Origin: Oerskovia enterophila
Lineage (GTDB): Bacteria; Actinomycetota; Actinomycetes; Actinomycetales; Cellulomonadaceae
Assembly (NCBI RefSeq): GCF_001692445.1
Contig: NZ_MAQA01000001.1
Span: 62,001-126,000, forward strand
Reading direction: 5' to 3'
DNA: 64,000 nt
Positions 16,385 through 25,839 of the stretch are shown piece by piece (the first letter of the stretch is position 1; each line of letters begins with the position of its first letter). The notes below the pieces were generated by a model. It saw only the letters and a list, made by a program, of their open reading frames with translations. It was not told the origin of the DNA and made no database searches. Both the position numbers and the translations under genes were made by a program.

Positions 16385-19300
16385 CTACCTGCCCGACGCC
16401 GCAGGTTCCGCCGCGTCGTCGGGCGAGCCTCCGCCGTCGGGCAGGGAGGGCAGCACGCCAGAGGGCCGCGCGCCCGTCCCGGAGGACACGGTGCCCGACG
16501 GCGCCGCTCCCGTCCCGGAGGCCGTCCCGCCGTCCGCGTCGGGGACCTCGCCCGGGCTTCCCGGCGTCGCGCGCAGCGCGGTGAGCACCACGAGCGGCAC
16601 GGCCGCGACCAGGGCGATCATCGCGATCCGGACCCCGAAGTCGTTGACGAGCGAACCGCTCACGCACATGACCCAGATCGCGAGGATCGCGGGCCGGAAC
16701 AGGGGCCACCCGGCCTCGGACCGTGCGAACCAGGCCGGCGTGAAGCGGCGCGGCGCGAACAGCACGAGCGCGAACCAGACCAGCACGACGAGCGTGATCC
16801 ACACCGGGACCCCGCCCAGCACCGAGCGGGCCGCGTAGCCGGCCTTGCGCCAGAGCATCTCCCACGCGTCGCCGTCGACCACCTGGCCCACGAAGCGCCC
16901 CAGGTGCGAGCGCGCGGCCGGGGGGCGCAGCCAGTCGAGCACGCCGATCGCCGCGACGACCCCCACGCCGGCCAGTCCGATCGTGAAGAACCGCCGGAAC
17001 GTCAGACGCGCGCCCGAGGCCGCGAGCAGCAGGATCGCGAACGTCGGGACGAGGACCAGGCCGCCGCCGAGGTCGGCCCCGAGCGTGGGCCAGACGTCGA
17101 CGGCCATCGCGACCACGCCGATGGCCCCGACCACGAGCGTCGCCGTCCGCCGTCGACCACGGAGCACGAGCCACTGTGCGACCCCGGCCGCAGCGAGGAC
17201 TCCCGCGACCGCGTACACCGAGAACGTCGGGTTGCCGAACCCGTAGAAACGCGCCCCGAACGTCGGCGCCGAGCCGAGCGGGCTCGCACGGTTGAACGGG
17301 GTGCCCAGCAGGGCGTCGAGCGTCAGCACCGCGAACGTGATGCCCGCGACCAGCGCGGGGCCCGCCCAGACGGGGCGTCGAGGAGCGAGCGCCCCGAGCC
17401 CGGCGACCACGACGGTCGAGCCGACCGACATGGCGACGGCCGCGAGCATCGGGTTCTCGAACCGCCACCAGGACGTCATCGACGAGACGAACGCCGCGGC
17501 GGGCAAGGACGCGAGGACCAGCGCGGCTCCCTCGGCGACCCGCCGCGCGATCCGCCAGCCCCGCGAGTCCTTGCGGCGGGCTGCGGGCGCCAGCAGCAGG
17601 CAGCCGGCCGCGAGGACCAGGCCCGCGTACCCCGCGTAGTCGACGAAGTACGGGTAGATCTGCCGCCGGACCTGGTCGCGCGACGTCAGGTCGGCCAGGG
17701 CGTCGGCCGCCGACGCCGCGTCGAGGGGGCGGGGCGAGCCGTAGGTGATGACCGACGTGTCGATCCCTGCCGGGACCTCGACGCCCAGGGCGCCCAGGAT
17801 CGTCGGGGGTACGTCGAGCAGGCGGACGATCCCGTCGGAACGGGTCGCCGAGCTCGTGAGGAAGCGGGGCTGGTCGGAGTCGATCGAGGCCGAGGACCGG
17901 ACCATGGTCACGCCCAGCGCAGGGCGGGCGCCCGGGTTGTTGACGACGTCGACCACGAGGACCGTCGCCGAGTCCGGCACGGCGTCCAGGACCCGGCCGA
18001 CCGTCGCGTCGACGTCGGCGACGAGCCCGGGCCGCTCGGCGCGGTACCGGGCCGAGCGCTCGGCCGGCGTCTCGCCCGGGACCGTCTCCAGCGCTGCCGG
18101 GGTCGCGTCTCCCGCGTCGATCACGGTCAGCGCGCAGCCGAACGTGTCGTTGACGGGGGCCAGGGCGGCGGGCAGGTCCTGGTAGCGCGCGACCGTCCCG
18201 TCGCGGTCCGCGAGGGCGAGCGCCGCGCGCGGCCCGACGGCCGTCGCGCAGACGCCCGCGTCCGAGATCGCCTGGCCCAGGGTGCCGAGCTCGACGGTCC
18301 GGGACTGCGCGTCCACCATGTCCTGCCATCCCGCGACCTGGACCGAGGTCGCGGGGGTCGCCACGCGCGACGACGCGACCGTGTCGACCGGCTCGTCCGT
18401 CGAGGTCGTCGTCCCGTCGGCCGCGACCGTGGTGACGGGGGCGCACGACGTCGTGCCGTCGTCGAGCAGGAGCGGCTCGTGGCGCACGTACTGCCCTGCC
18501 GACAGCGCGAGCCATCCCGACGCGGGGCACCGGCTCGCGGCCCCCGTGGGGAGCGAGTCGCCCGCGGCGCCCGCCCCCTCGGTGAGGAGCGTGCGGAGCT
18601 CGGGGGCCGTCCCGGACGAGACGTCGGGCCAGCGCAGTCCCGACGTGCCGATCACGACGAGGCTCTCGCCCTCGGGTGCGACGGGTGCGCCCGTGCCGCG
18701 ACGGACCTCGTCGCCCGCGACGGCGGCGCCGCTCGTCGGCACGACGGCCGCGGCGAGCAGCAGCGAGAGGAGCAGGCCGCCGCCCACCGCGAGGATCGTG
18801 GTGGGCATGCGGCGGATCGTGCCCGAGTCGGTCGAGAGCCCCGCGATGCGCGGCGCGCGCGTCCTCGGGGAGACCGCCGCGGATGCTGCGACGGGGACCG
18901 TGGTGGGGACCGCCGTGGCGACGGCTGTGATCGACGACTCCGAGAGGAACGAGGCCACGACGGTCGCGATCGCCACGACGACGAACATGACCGCGATGAT
19001 GACGCCCGAGTCGTTGAGGACCGAGCCGATCCCGGCCGCGACCACGAGCGAGACCACGAGGGACCGGAGCTGAGGCCAGGCGCGGTACGCGGCGGCGACC
19101 TCGGGCAGGCGGCAGACGTCGGGGCGAAGGGCCGCGAAGGCCGTGGCCACGACGGCCACCGTCGCGAGGACTCCGGGCACGCTCGCGACCGTCGCCCAGG
19201 CGCCCGCGGCCTTGGTCGCGATCATGCTCAGCGCGTCCCCGTCGAGGAACCGCTGGACGAACCCGCCCAGGTGCGAGCTGGTCCCTGGGATCGCCCAGTC

Positions 19301-21211
19301 GACGACCGACACGACCACGACCACGCCGATCGTCACGGCCGCGACCGCGAGGATCCGCCGTACCGTGATGCGCACCTGGGCGACCAGCAGGGCGAGGATC
19401 GCGAACGCAGGGATCAGAGCGAGGATCCCGCCGAAGTCGGCGCCGAACGCGGGCCAGCCGTCGACGACGGTCGTCACGATCCCGACACCGACGACCACCG
19501 CGATGCCCGCCCGTCGCCTCCCGTGCGCCACGAGCTGGGACGCGATGCTCCCGGCGAGCAGGAGCGCGGCGGCGCCGTAGACCGCGAACGTCATGTTGTT
19601 GAAGCCGTAGAAGCGCGCCCCGAGCACGGGGGCCGGGCCCAGGAGCGACCCCTGCTGGAGCGTCGTACCCGTCAGGCCGTCGACCGTCAGGACGAGCCAC
19701 GTGACTCCCGAGACCGCGGCCGCGAGGCGCCACGGGCTGCGCGGCAGGACCCGGCTCACGAACCACGCGACGAGGGCGACCACCACGGTCGCCACGCTCA
19801 CCGAGAGGATCAGCGCGAACGTCGGCGCGGGGGAGACCCACCACCGGGCGAGCGTGCTGAGCGACGACGCGGCCGGCGCGGAGGCGACCAGGAGCAGGAC
19901 GGCCGACAGGACCCGGCGACCTCGGGGGCTCGGGGGGAGCGGCGTCGTCGGGCCGGAGGGAGATCCGGCCGCGCGCCGCTCGGCCGCCCGACGCGACCAC
20001 AGCGTGGCCCCGACCGCGATCACGAGCGAACCGATGAGCAGCCCCACGAACGCCGGCATGAGGTTCGGGGCGGTGTCCGACAGGACACCGAGGTAGCGAC
20101 GGTTCTCGACCGTGCGCGAGATGCTCATGCGACGGTCGTCACCCGACTCGAGCGGGGCACCGCCCTCGAACGCGGCGGTGCTGATCCCGGCGTCGGACGC
20201 GAGCGTCGCGGTGAGGTCCGTGAGCTGGACGAGTCCCTTGAAGCGCGTCGACTCGGACTGGAGCCAGCCGTGCTCCGAGCCTGAGGCCGTCCAGTCCACG
20301 ACGACCTGCAGACCGGGCTTGGCGCCCGGGGTGTCGGCGATCCCCGCCACGAGGACGCGCGAGTCGCGCGGCAGGTCCGAGGTCAGGCGCTCCAGGACCT
20401 GGTCGAGCTCGCGCAGCGCCTCGGTCCGCTCGGGCGAGGACTCGGGCAGCTCGCCCTGGTCGATCACGACCGTGCCGCACGCCGCGAGCTCGTCCTGCGA
20501 GAGGGCGTCGAGCGTCGGGACGTAGCGCGAGACCGAGCCCGTCGAGTCCGCGAGCGTGATCGCTCCTCCCGGCCCGACCGCGGTGCTGCACACGCCCGCA
20601 GCCGCGAGCTCGGTGCCGAGAGCGCCCGGCCCGCGGGGCACCACCGCGCCCGTCTCGGGATCGACCGTGGTGTCGGCAGGTTCCCCGACCAGGTCCTCGG
20701 GGCCGGTCGTGAGTGTGGTCCACCCCGGCACCGACGACGAGCCCACGCCCGTCCCCGCGTCGATCGTGGGCAGGGGCTCGCAGTCGATCGTGGGCGAGAT
20801 CTCCGCGGGGTCAGCCGGGTCGTCCGAGGGAACCGGCTCGACGGCCGGGGGAGCGCTCGACTCGCGCTGGCCCGCGGACAGCGTGAGCCACGCGTCGAGC
20901 GGGCACGTGACCGGGCCGGCGCCCGTGCGGACGTTGATCGACCCGACCGAGCTCGACCCGATCATGCTCCACAGGTGCGGGACCGTCGTCGGGTTGACGT
21001 CCGTCCAGCGCAGCCCGGCGACGCCGACCAGGACGGTCGGGCCCTCGGGCGAGGAATCGGTAGGGGCCTCGGTGGAGGCCGGCGACGAGGTCGCGGTAGC
21101 GGCTGCGGCGGGCAGCGCCGGGGCGACGAGCGCGCCGATCGCGAGGAGCAGCGCGGCGAACCCCCGACTACTGGTGCGACGAGGGGTCTGTGCGGGGGCC
21201 GGATTCGTCAC
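16385..21211 (-). CDS. 1608-residue membrane protein made of two fused copies of an ectodomain-plus-permease unit
   Basis: The N-terminus is a signal-like segment (GFAALLLAIGALVAPALPAAA). Unit 1 has an extracytoplasmic domain starting VLVGVAGLRWTDVNP near residue 59 with WLTLSAGQRES, followed by about ten membrane helices. Those contain GARFYGFNNMTFAVY near 530 and GWPAFGADFGGILALIPAFA near 590. Unit 2 repeats the pattern: a second signal-like start (MPTTILAVGGGLLLSLLLAA, Met802), VVIGTSGLRWPDVSS near 850, WLALSAGQYVR, GARFYGFGNPTFSVY near 1317, and VWPTLGADLGGGLVLVPTFA. The offset between matching motifs is ~788 residues throughout. The soluble parts resemble alkaline-phosphatase-like domains of uncharacterised actinobacterial envelope proteins. 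Function unknown. GTG start with TAGGCT six bases upstream. The C-terminal tail is Ser/Gly/Pro-rich. Confidence 0.8.
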   Translation of the reverse strand: MTNPAPAQTPRRTSSRGFAALLLAIGALVAPALPAAAATATSSPASTEAPTDSSPEGPTVLVGVAGLRWTDVNPTTVPHLWSMIGSSSVGSINVRTGAGPVTCPLDAWLTLSAGQRESSAPPAVEPVPSDDPADPAEISPTIDCEPLPTIDAGTGVGSSSVPGWTTLTTGPEDLVGEPADTTVDPETGAVVPRGPGALGTELAAAGVCSTAVGPGGAITLADSTGSVSRYVPTLDALSQDELAACGTVVIDQGELPESSPERTEALRELDQVLERLTSDLPRDSRVLVAGIADTPGAKPGLQVVVDWTASGSEHGWLQSESTRFKGLVQLTDLTATLASDAGISTAAFEGGAPLESGDDRRMSISRTVENRRYLGVLSDTAPNLMPAFVGLLIGSLVIAVGATLWSRRAAERRAAGSPSGPTTPLPPSPRGRRVLSAVLLLVASAPAASSLSTLARWWVSPAPTFALILSVSVATVVVALVAWFVSRVLPRSPWRLAAAVSGVTWLVLTVDGLTGTTLQQGSLLGPAPVLGARFYGFNNMTFAVYGAAALLLAGSIASQLVAHGRRRAGIAVVVGVGIVTTVVDGWPAFGADFGGILALIPAFAILALLVAQVRITVRRILAVAAVTIGVVVVVSVVDWAIPGTSSHLGGFVQRFLDGDALSMIATKAAGAWATVASVPGVLATVAVVATAFAALRPDVCRLPEVAAAYRAWPQLRSLVVSLVVAAGIGSVLNDSGVIIAVMFVVVAIATVVASFLSESSITAVATAVPTTVPVAASAAVSPRTRAPRIAGLSTDSGTIRRMPTTILAVGGGLLLSLLLAAAVVPTSGAAVAGDEVRRGTGAPVAPEGESLVVIGTSGLRWPDVSSGTAPELRTLLTEGAGAAGDSLPTGAASRCPASGWLALSAGQYVRHEPLLLDDGTTSCAPVTTVAADGTTTSTDEPVDTVASSRVATPATSVQVAGWQDMVDAQSRTVELGTLGQAISDAGVCATAVGPRAALALADRDGTVARYQDLPAALAPVNDTFGCALTVIDAGDATPAALETVPGETPAERSARYRAERPGLVADVDATVGRVLDAVPDSATVLVVDVVNNPGARPALGVTMVRSSASIDSDQPRFLTSSATRSDGIVRLLDVPPTILGALGVEVPAGIDTSVITYGSPRPLDAASAADALADLTSRDQVRRQIYPYFVDYAGYAGLVLAAGCLLLAPAARRKDSRGWRIARRVAEGAALVLASLPAAAFVSSMTSWWRFENPMLAAVAMSVGSTVVVAGLGALAPRRPVWAGPALVAGITFAVLTLDALLGTPFNRASPLGSAPTFGARFYGFGNPTFSVYAVAGVLAAAGVAQWLVLRGRRRTATLVVGAIGVVAMAVDVWPTLGADLGGGLVLVPTFAILLLAASGARLTFRRFFTIGLAGVGVVAAIGVLDWLRPPAARSHLGRFVGQVVDGDAWEMLWRKAGYAARSVLGGVPVWITLVVLVWFALVLFAPRRFTPAWFARSEAGWPLFRPAILAIWVMCVSGSLVNDFGVRIAMIALVAAVPLVVLTALRATPGSPGEVPDADGGTASGTGAAPSGTVSSGTGARPSGVLPSLPDGGGSPDDAAEPAASGR

Positions 21212-21307
21212 CGGTCCAGCCTACGGGGGGTGACGTGGGCGGCCCGGCGGCGAGGCTGCGCGACCACAGATCCTCCACGAGGTCGGCGCAGCGTGGGCGG
21301 AAGTGGC

Positions 21308-22510
21308 TCAGGTGGTCGGGCGGTCCGGCTCGTCGCCGTCGGGCCCGTCCGAGGCCGCACCGGTGCTCGCCTCGAGCGACACCGTCCTCGTGGGGGTCAC
21401 CAGTGCCTCGTCCGGAGCGTCGGCCTTCGCCGGTGCCGGCCCTGCAGCCGGCGGCGCCCCCGACGTGTCGCCCGACAGGTAGCGCAGCCACCCCGCGTCC
21501 GGGTCGCCCTCGATCACGAGCGCCCTCGTGAGCAGCGTGAGCGGGATCGCGAGGATCGCGCCCAGCGGGCCGATCACGAGCGTCCAGAACACGACCGAGA
21601 AGAAGCTCAGCGTGAGGCTGAGGTTGACCGCGTCGGCCACGAACTTGGGCTGCACGAGAACCTGCAGGACCACGTTGACCACGCAGTAGACCGCGACCAC
21701 CCCGAGCGCGAGCGGCCAGCCGCCCACGACGAGCGCCATGACCGTCGGGGGGACCACGCCGAGCACGAACCCGATGTTCGGGATGAAGTTGGTGACGAAC
21801 GCGAGGATCGCCCAGACGGCGGGCGCCGGGACCCCCATCCACCACAGGGCCAGGCCGTCGATCACGGCCACGACCGCCCCGAACGTCGCGTTGACGACGA
21901 AGTAGCGGCGGACGCCCGAGTTGTAGGACGTGATCCGGGCGAGCGTCGCGGGGCGCGTCACGCCGAAGCGGGCGTGGGCGTCCTGGTAGCGACCGGAGTC
22001 GGCAGCCATGAAGATCACGTACGCGAGCACGAAGAAGAAGGCCGTGAGCACGGTCATGGCCGTCCCGCCGACCGTGGCTGCGAGGCCCGCGATCGTGCTC
22101 GGGTCGAGCCACGACGACACCGCGTCCGCGACCTGCCCCTCGACGCCGAACGACTCGAGCCACGACGTGATCTGGTTGACGGTCTTGGCGAGGTCGTCGA
22201 GGTACTGGCCCACGAGGTTCGCGAACTGCACACCGGCGAACGCGAGCAGCGCCGCGAGCGCGCCGAGGATCAGGTAGGCGACCACGATCATCCCGGTCGT
22301 CGCGGCCCACCGCGGCCAGCCGCGCCGCTCGAGCGGCCCACGGACGGGCTGCACGATGATCACGACGACCGCCGCGAGGGCGAGCGGGCCGAACAGACCG
22401 CGCGCGAAGTACACCCCGGCGAGCACGACCACCCCGGCGGCCAGGCTGATCAGGGTCCGGGTCGACGGCGCCAGGCCACGGTGCGGAGCGACGTCCTGCG
22501 GTGCGGTCAT
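21308..22510 (-). CDS. AI-2E family transporter
   Basis: A 400-residue polytopic membrane protein of the AI-2E/PerM family. Seven to eight helices are visible. The conserved segments are YFVVNATFGAVVAVIDGLAL, WAILAFVTNFIPNIGFVLGV with the family F-x-P-x-I-G motif, and QPKFVADAVNLSLTLSFFSV. A predicted soluble domain (residues ~85-140) sits between early helices, as is typical. The C-terminal ~60 residues are disordered. Despite the name, most members have no shown role in autoinducer export; some are Na+/H+ antiporters. ATG 22510 has GAGGAG upstream. Confidence 0.88.
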   Translation of the reverse strand: MTAPQDVAPHRGLAPSTRTLISLAAGVVVLAGVYFARGLFGPLALAAVVVIIVQPVRGPLERRGWPRWAATTGMIVVAYLILGALAALLAFAGVQFANLVGQYLDDLAKTVNQITSWLESFGVEGQVADAVSSWLDPSTIAGLAATVGGTAMTVLTAFFFVLAYVIFMAADSGRYQDAHARFGVTRPATLARITSYNSGVRRYFVVNATFGAVVAVIDGLALWWMGVPAPAVWAILAFVTNFIPNIGFVLGVVPPTVMALVVGGWPLALGVVAVYCVVNVVLQVLVQPKFVADAVNLSLTLSFFSVVFWTLVIGPLGAILAIPLTLLTRALVIEGDPDAGWLRYLSGDTSGAPPAAGPAPAKADAPDEALVTPTRTVSLEASTGAASDGPDGDEPDRPTT

Positions 22511-22568
22511 CTAAGGGGTGCTCCTCGGTGGTGAAGGTCGGTGCGTCAGGTCGAATGATGCCCGCAGG

Positions 22569-23801
22569 TCAGGCCGTGCGCACGACCAGCCCGCCCGGCT
22601 CGACCCAGGCCTCGAGCTCGACGGCCCGCCCCAGGAGGTCGCCGTCGACCTGCGCCTGCTCGCCGCCCTCGACCCGGACGCGGACGCGCTTGGCCCGCGC
22701 GTGGTCGATCCGGCCGATCTTCGCGGGCAGGTCGTTGGTCACGCCGAAGCCCTGCATGACGACGTCGCCGAAGAGCTGGGCCCAGCCCACGACCCCGCCC
22801 CGGGTGTCGATCGCGGCGATGTCGAGGATGCCGTCGTCGAGCACCGCGTCGGGCAGCAGCGTGATGCCGCCGGGCAGCTTGCCGCAGTTGCCGACCATGA
22901 GGGTCCGCAGCTTGGCCTGGACGGGCGGTGCGTCGTCGAGCTGGATCTGGGCGCGCAGGCGGCGGCCGTGCAGGTGCCGGATCCCCGCGACGAAGTACGC
23001 GACCCAGCCCACCTTGGCCTTGAGGGTCGCGTCGGCGTCGGCGACCATCGCGGCGTCGAAGCCGAGCCCCGCGATGACGAGGAAGATGTGCGCGGTCTCG
23101 GTGTCCCGGCCCGCGAGCGTGCCCTCGGGCTGCTCGTCCGAGGCGGCCGAGGGGTCGGAGGCGTCGGCCTCGGAGCCGGCGGCCGGGCCGCCGTCCCCGT
23201 CACCTGAGGCGTCCGCGCCCGTGGCTCCGGTCCGCGCGGGGCTGCGCGCGCCGTCGTCGGGCTCCGCATACTCCAGGACGCGCGCCCAGCCGACGTCGAT
23301 GACACGGTCCGCGCCCGCGACGACGATGCGCAGCGCCTCCTCGGGGTCCGTGATGGGCAGGTCGAGGTTGCGGGCGAGCAGGTTGCCCGTGCCGATGGGG
23401 ATGAGACCCATGGGCGTGCCCGTACCGACCATGGCCTCGGCGACGGCCCGGACGGTCCCGTCGCCGCCGACCGCGACCACGATGTCGGCGCCGCGCGCGA
23501 GGGCCTCGCGGGTCTGCCCGACGCCCGGGTCCTCGATCGTCGTCTCGAACCACAGGGGCTCGGGGAGGTCGGCCTCGGCGCACACCAGGCGGACCGTGCG
23601 CTCGAGGTTGGCGGCAGCGGGCTTGGACGGGTTGGCGACGAACGCGATGAGCTGGCCCGCGTCGTCGGGCGGCTCGGCGGCGACCACGGGCGGGTCGAGG
23701 CGTCGTCGGCGTCGTTGCTGGGACCAGACGGTCATCGCGACCGTGAGCGCGACGGCGGAGATGGCGACCGCCGCGACTCCCAACCACATTTCCCAACCCA
23801 T
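22569..23801 (-). CDS. Diacylglycerol kinase-like lipid kinase
   Basis: A 410-residue protein. An N-terminal membrane helix (LGVAAVAISAVALTVAMTVW) precedes a diacylglycerol/sphingosine kinase catalytic domain with QLIAFVANPSKPAA, the glycine-rich nucleotide loop VVAVGGDGTVRAVAEA and GLIPIGTGNLLARNLDLP. A ~35-residue low-complexity insertion (GATGADASGDGDGG) interrupts the domain. The C-terminal beta-sandwich includes NCGKLPGGITLLPDAVLDDG. Such enzymes phosphorylate lipid diols or take part in phospholipid turnover. ATG at 23801 is preferred to the in-frame GTG at 23810 because TACCGT lies exactly seven bases upstream of it. Confidence 0.88.
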   Translation of the reverse strand: MGWEMWLGVAAVAISAVALTVAMTVWSQQRRRRRLDPPVVAAEPPDDAGQLIAFVANPSKPAAANLERTVRLVCAEADLPEPLWFETTIEDPGVGQTREALARGADIVVAVGGDGTVRAVAEAMVGTGTPMGLIPIGTGNLLARNLDLPITDPEEALRIVVAGADRVIDVGWARVLEYAEPDDGARSPARTGATGADASGDGDGGPAAGSEADASDPSAASDEQPEGTLAGRDTETAHIFLVIAGLGFDAAMVADADATLKAKVGWVAYFVAGIRHLHGRRLRAQIQLDDAPPVQAKLRTLMVGNCGKLPGGITLLPDAVLDDGILDIAAIDTRGGVVGWAQLFGDVVMQGFGVTNDLPAKIGRIDHARAKRVRVRVEGGEQAQVDGDLLGRAVELEAWVEPGGLVVRTA

Positions 23802-23846
23802 GTCGGACACGGTAGCGCTCGGGGTGCCGAGGGAGACGGTCGTGCC

Positions 23847-23860
23847 CGCCGAAGGTGACC
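23847..23860 (+). repeat. Solitary copy of the CGCCGAAGGTGACC repeat core
   Basis: The 14 bases differ only in the last base from a unit of the 34937-35161 array (CGCCGAAGGTGACG at 35025). It lies in the 85-base gap between the ABC subunit stop (23887) and the lipid kinase start. Confidence 0.6.
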
Positions 23861-23886
23861 AACCCGACGGCGGGTCCCGGTCGTGC

Positions 23887-25839
23887 TCAGCGGCCGACCG
23901 ATCCCCGCTCCCACGCTGCCCACAGCCGCGCGTACGGGCCGCCGGTCGCCCGCAGCTCGTCGTGCGTCCCCGACTCCACGACCCGTCCTGCGTCCATGAC
24001 CACGACCCGGTCGGCCGCCGCGGCCTGGCTCAGCCGGTGCGCGATCACGACCGCGGTCCGCCCCGACAGCGCAGCCCGGGCCGCCCGGTCGAGCGTCGCG
24101 GCGCCGTCGGTCCCGACCTCGGCCGTGGCCTCGTCGAGCACCACGACCGCAGGGTCCAGGAGCAGGATCCGTGCGAGCGCGAGCTGCTGGGCACGGTCCG
24201 GCGACAGGTCGAGGCCGCCCGCACCCACGGCGGTCGCGAGGCCCTCGGGCAGGTCGGCGACCCAGCCCGCCTCGACCGCGTCGAGGGCCGCGTGGAGCTC
24301 GACGTCGCTCGCGCGGGGCGCGGCGAGCCGCAGGTCCTCGGCGAGGGTCCCGCTGAAGACGTGGACCTCCTGGCTCACCATGGCCGCGTCGGGCCGAGGC
24401 GCGGGCGGCCCGTCGGCGGAGGCCCGACGGCGTCGCCCCGGTGCCGCGCCCAGGACCTGCACGGCGCCGCGCGTCGGGCGGTGGATGCCCATCGCGAGCT
24501 TCGCGACCGACGTCTTGCCGGCCCCGGACGCCCCGACGAGCGCGACGTGCTCGCCCTCGGCGACCTCGAGGTCCACGCCCGTGAGGACCTCGCGCCCGGG
24601 GGAGTAGGCGAAGCTCACGTCCCGGAGCACGACGGCGGAGCGCGGCTCCCGGACCTCGGCGGCGCTCGCGGGACGGTCGCCCTCGGCGGGAGCCCGGTCA
24701 CCTCCGGCGGGAGCCCGGTCACCTCCGGCGGAAACCCCGTCCCCCTCGGCGGGCCGTGCGGTCGCCGTCGTCACGCCCACGAGACGCGCGAGACCGGCCC
24801 CGGCCTTCTGGATCTCGTCGAACTCGCCCAGGACCATCCCGATCGGCCCGAACAGCCGGTGGAAGTACAGTGCCGCGGCCGTCGCGGCGCCCACCGTCAC
24901 GGCGTCGCCCGAGACGAGCCAGAACCCGACCGCGAGGACGGCCCCGAGCCCGATGAGCTCGGCGATGTTGAGCCGGTTGTAGAACCGGGTCAGCAGCGCG
25001 ATCCCCGTCAGCGACAGGTCGATGGCCCGGATCGAGGACTGCGCCACGAGGGCCTCGTGCCGCTCGCCGTGCCCCAGCGTCGTGACGGTCGTGGCCCCCG
25101 CGACGGTCTCGATGACCTGCTCGGTGCGCTGGGCCTCGGCGACCCGCACCTCGCGGTAGACGGGACCCGAGCGGCGCAGGAACCAGCGCAGCGACACGAC
25201 CTGCAGGGGAGCCGCCGCGACCGCGGCGAGCGCGAAGCGCCAGTCGAGGGCCCCGAGCCCCACGAGAGTGAGGGCGATCGTGAACACGGCCGATGTGACA
25301 GCGGGCAGGACGCCCGAGATCGCCTCGCTCACGGCGTCGACGTCCCCCGAGACGCGCGCGACGACGTCGCCGACGCCCGCCTGCTCGACCTGTTCGAGCG
25401 GCAGGTCGAGCGCGCTCGCGAGGACGTCCTCGCGCAGGTCCGCGAGCGCGCCCTCGCAGATCCGGGCGAGCAGGGTCTGTCCCAGGTAGCCGAGGATCGC
25501 GCTCAGCACGCCCGCCCCGAGGAGCAGCAGGCCGAAGCGCACGAGCTCGGAGGTCTGGCCGCCCTCGACGACGACGTTGACCATGACCCCGAGCAGCGCC
25601 GGGGTCGCGAGTCCCGCGACCGAGCCCGCCAGCAGCACCGCGACGGTCGCGGCGAAGAGCCAGCGGCGTCTCGTGAGCATGCGCCACAGCGCGGCGTTGG
25701 TCGCAGCCGTCGTGGCGACGGGCAGGATGGCCCGCGCGGGGACGGCGGGGGCAGCCGGAGCGCCAGGGGCGCCCGGGAGGGCGGGAGCAGCCGGCGTGGC
25801 CGGCCCCGCCGGGTCGGCGGTCACGACGTCGCCGCTCAC
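23887..25839 (-). CDS. ABC exporter-fold half-transporter, subunit 2 (intact Walker motifs, degenerate signature)
   Basis: A 650-residue protein with an Ala/Pro-rich N-terminus, about six membrane helices and a C-terminal nucleotide-binding domain. Walker A is GASGAGKTS near residue 442. Walker B with the catalytic Glu is VVVLDEAT near 566. The H-loop is VVIAHRLS. The ABC signature is degenerate: LDLSPDRAQQLAL replaces LSGGQ near 544. The other subunit has the opposite defects, so the pair would form one working ATP site. Residues ~363-388 are an in-frame heptad repeat of GDRAPA(G/E) encoded by 21-bp DNA repeats. GTG start overlaps the stop of subunit 1. Iron-box context suggests siderophore transport (IrtAB-like), which is inference. 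Confidence 0.85.
   Translation of the reverse strand: MSGDVVTADPAGPATPAAPALPGAPGAPAAPAVPARAILPVATTAATNAALWRMLTRRRWLFAATVAVLLAGSVAGLATPALLGVMVNVVVEGGQTSELVRFGLLLLGAGVLSAILGYLGQTLLARICEGALADLREDVLASALDLPLEQVEQAGVGDVVARVSGDVDAVSEAISGVLPAVTSAVFTIALTLVGLGALDWRFALAAVAAAPLQVVSLRWFLRRSGPVYREVRVAEAQRTEQVIETVAGATTVTTLGHGERHEALVAQSSIRAIDLSLTGIALLTRFYNRLNIAELIGLGAVLAVGFWLVSGDAVTVGAATAAALYFHRLFGPIGMVLGEFDEIQKAGAGLARLVGVTTATARPAEGDGVSAGGDRAPAGGDRAPAEGDRPASAAEVREPRSAVVLRDVSFAYSPGREVLTGVDLEVAEGEHVALVGASGAGKTSVAKLAMGIHRPTRGAVQVLGAAPGRRRRASADGPPAPRPDAAMVSQEVHVFSGTLAEDLRLAAPRASDVELHAALDAVEAGWVADLPEGLATAVGAGGLDLSPDRAQQLALARILLLDPAVVVLDEATAEVGTDGAATLDRAARAALSGRTAVVIAHRLSQAAAADRVVVMDAGRVVESGTHDELRATGGPYARLWAAWERGSVGR
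24675..24751. repeat. Four in-frame 21-bp repeats inside the ABC subunit 2 linker
   Basis: Units start at 24675, 24696, 24717 and 24738. Each begins with a variant of GGTCACCCTCGGCG, the reverse form of the 22-bp array unit at 35 kb. The 21-bp period keeps the reading frame and gives GDRAPAG-like heptads between the membrane and ATPase domains. Confidence 0.75.

Noticed and set aside
16904-20284. A 1126-residue open frame on the plus strand opposite the giant membrane protein
   Set aside because: It is an Arg/Asp/Gly-rich translation of the antisense of a clear membrane-protein gene. Long spurious frames are expected at this GC content.
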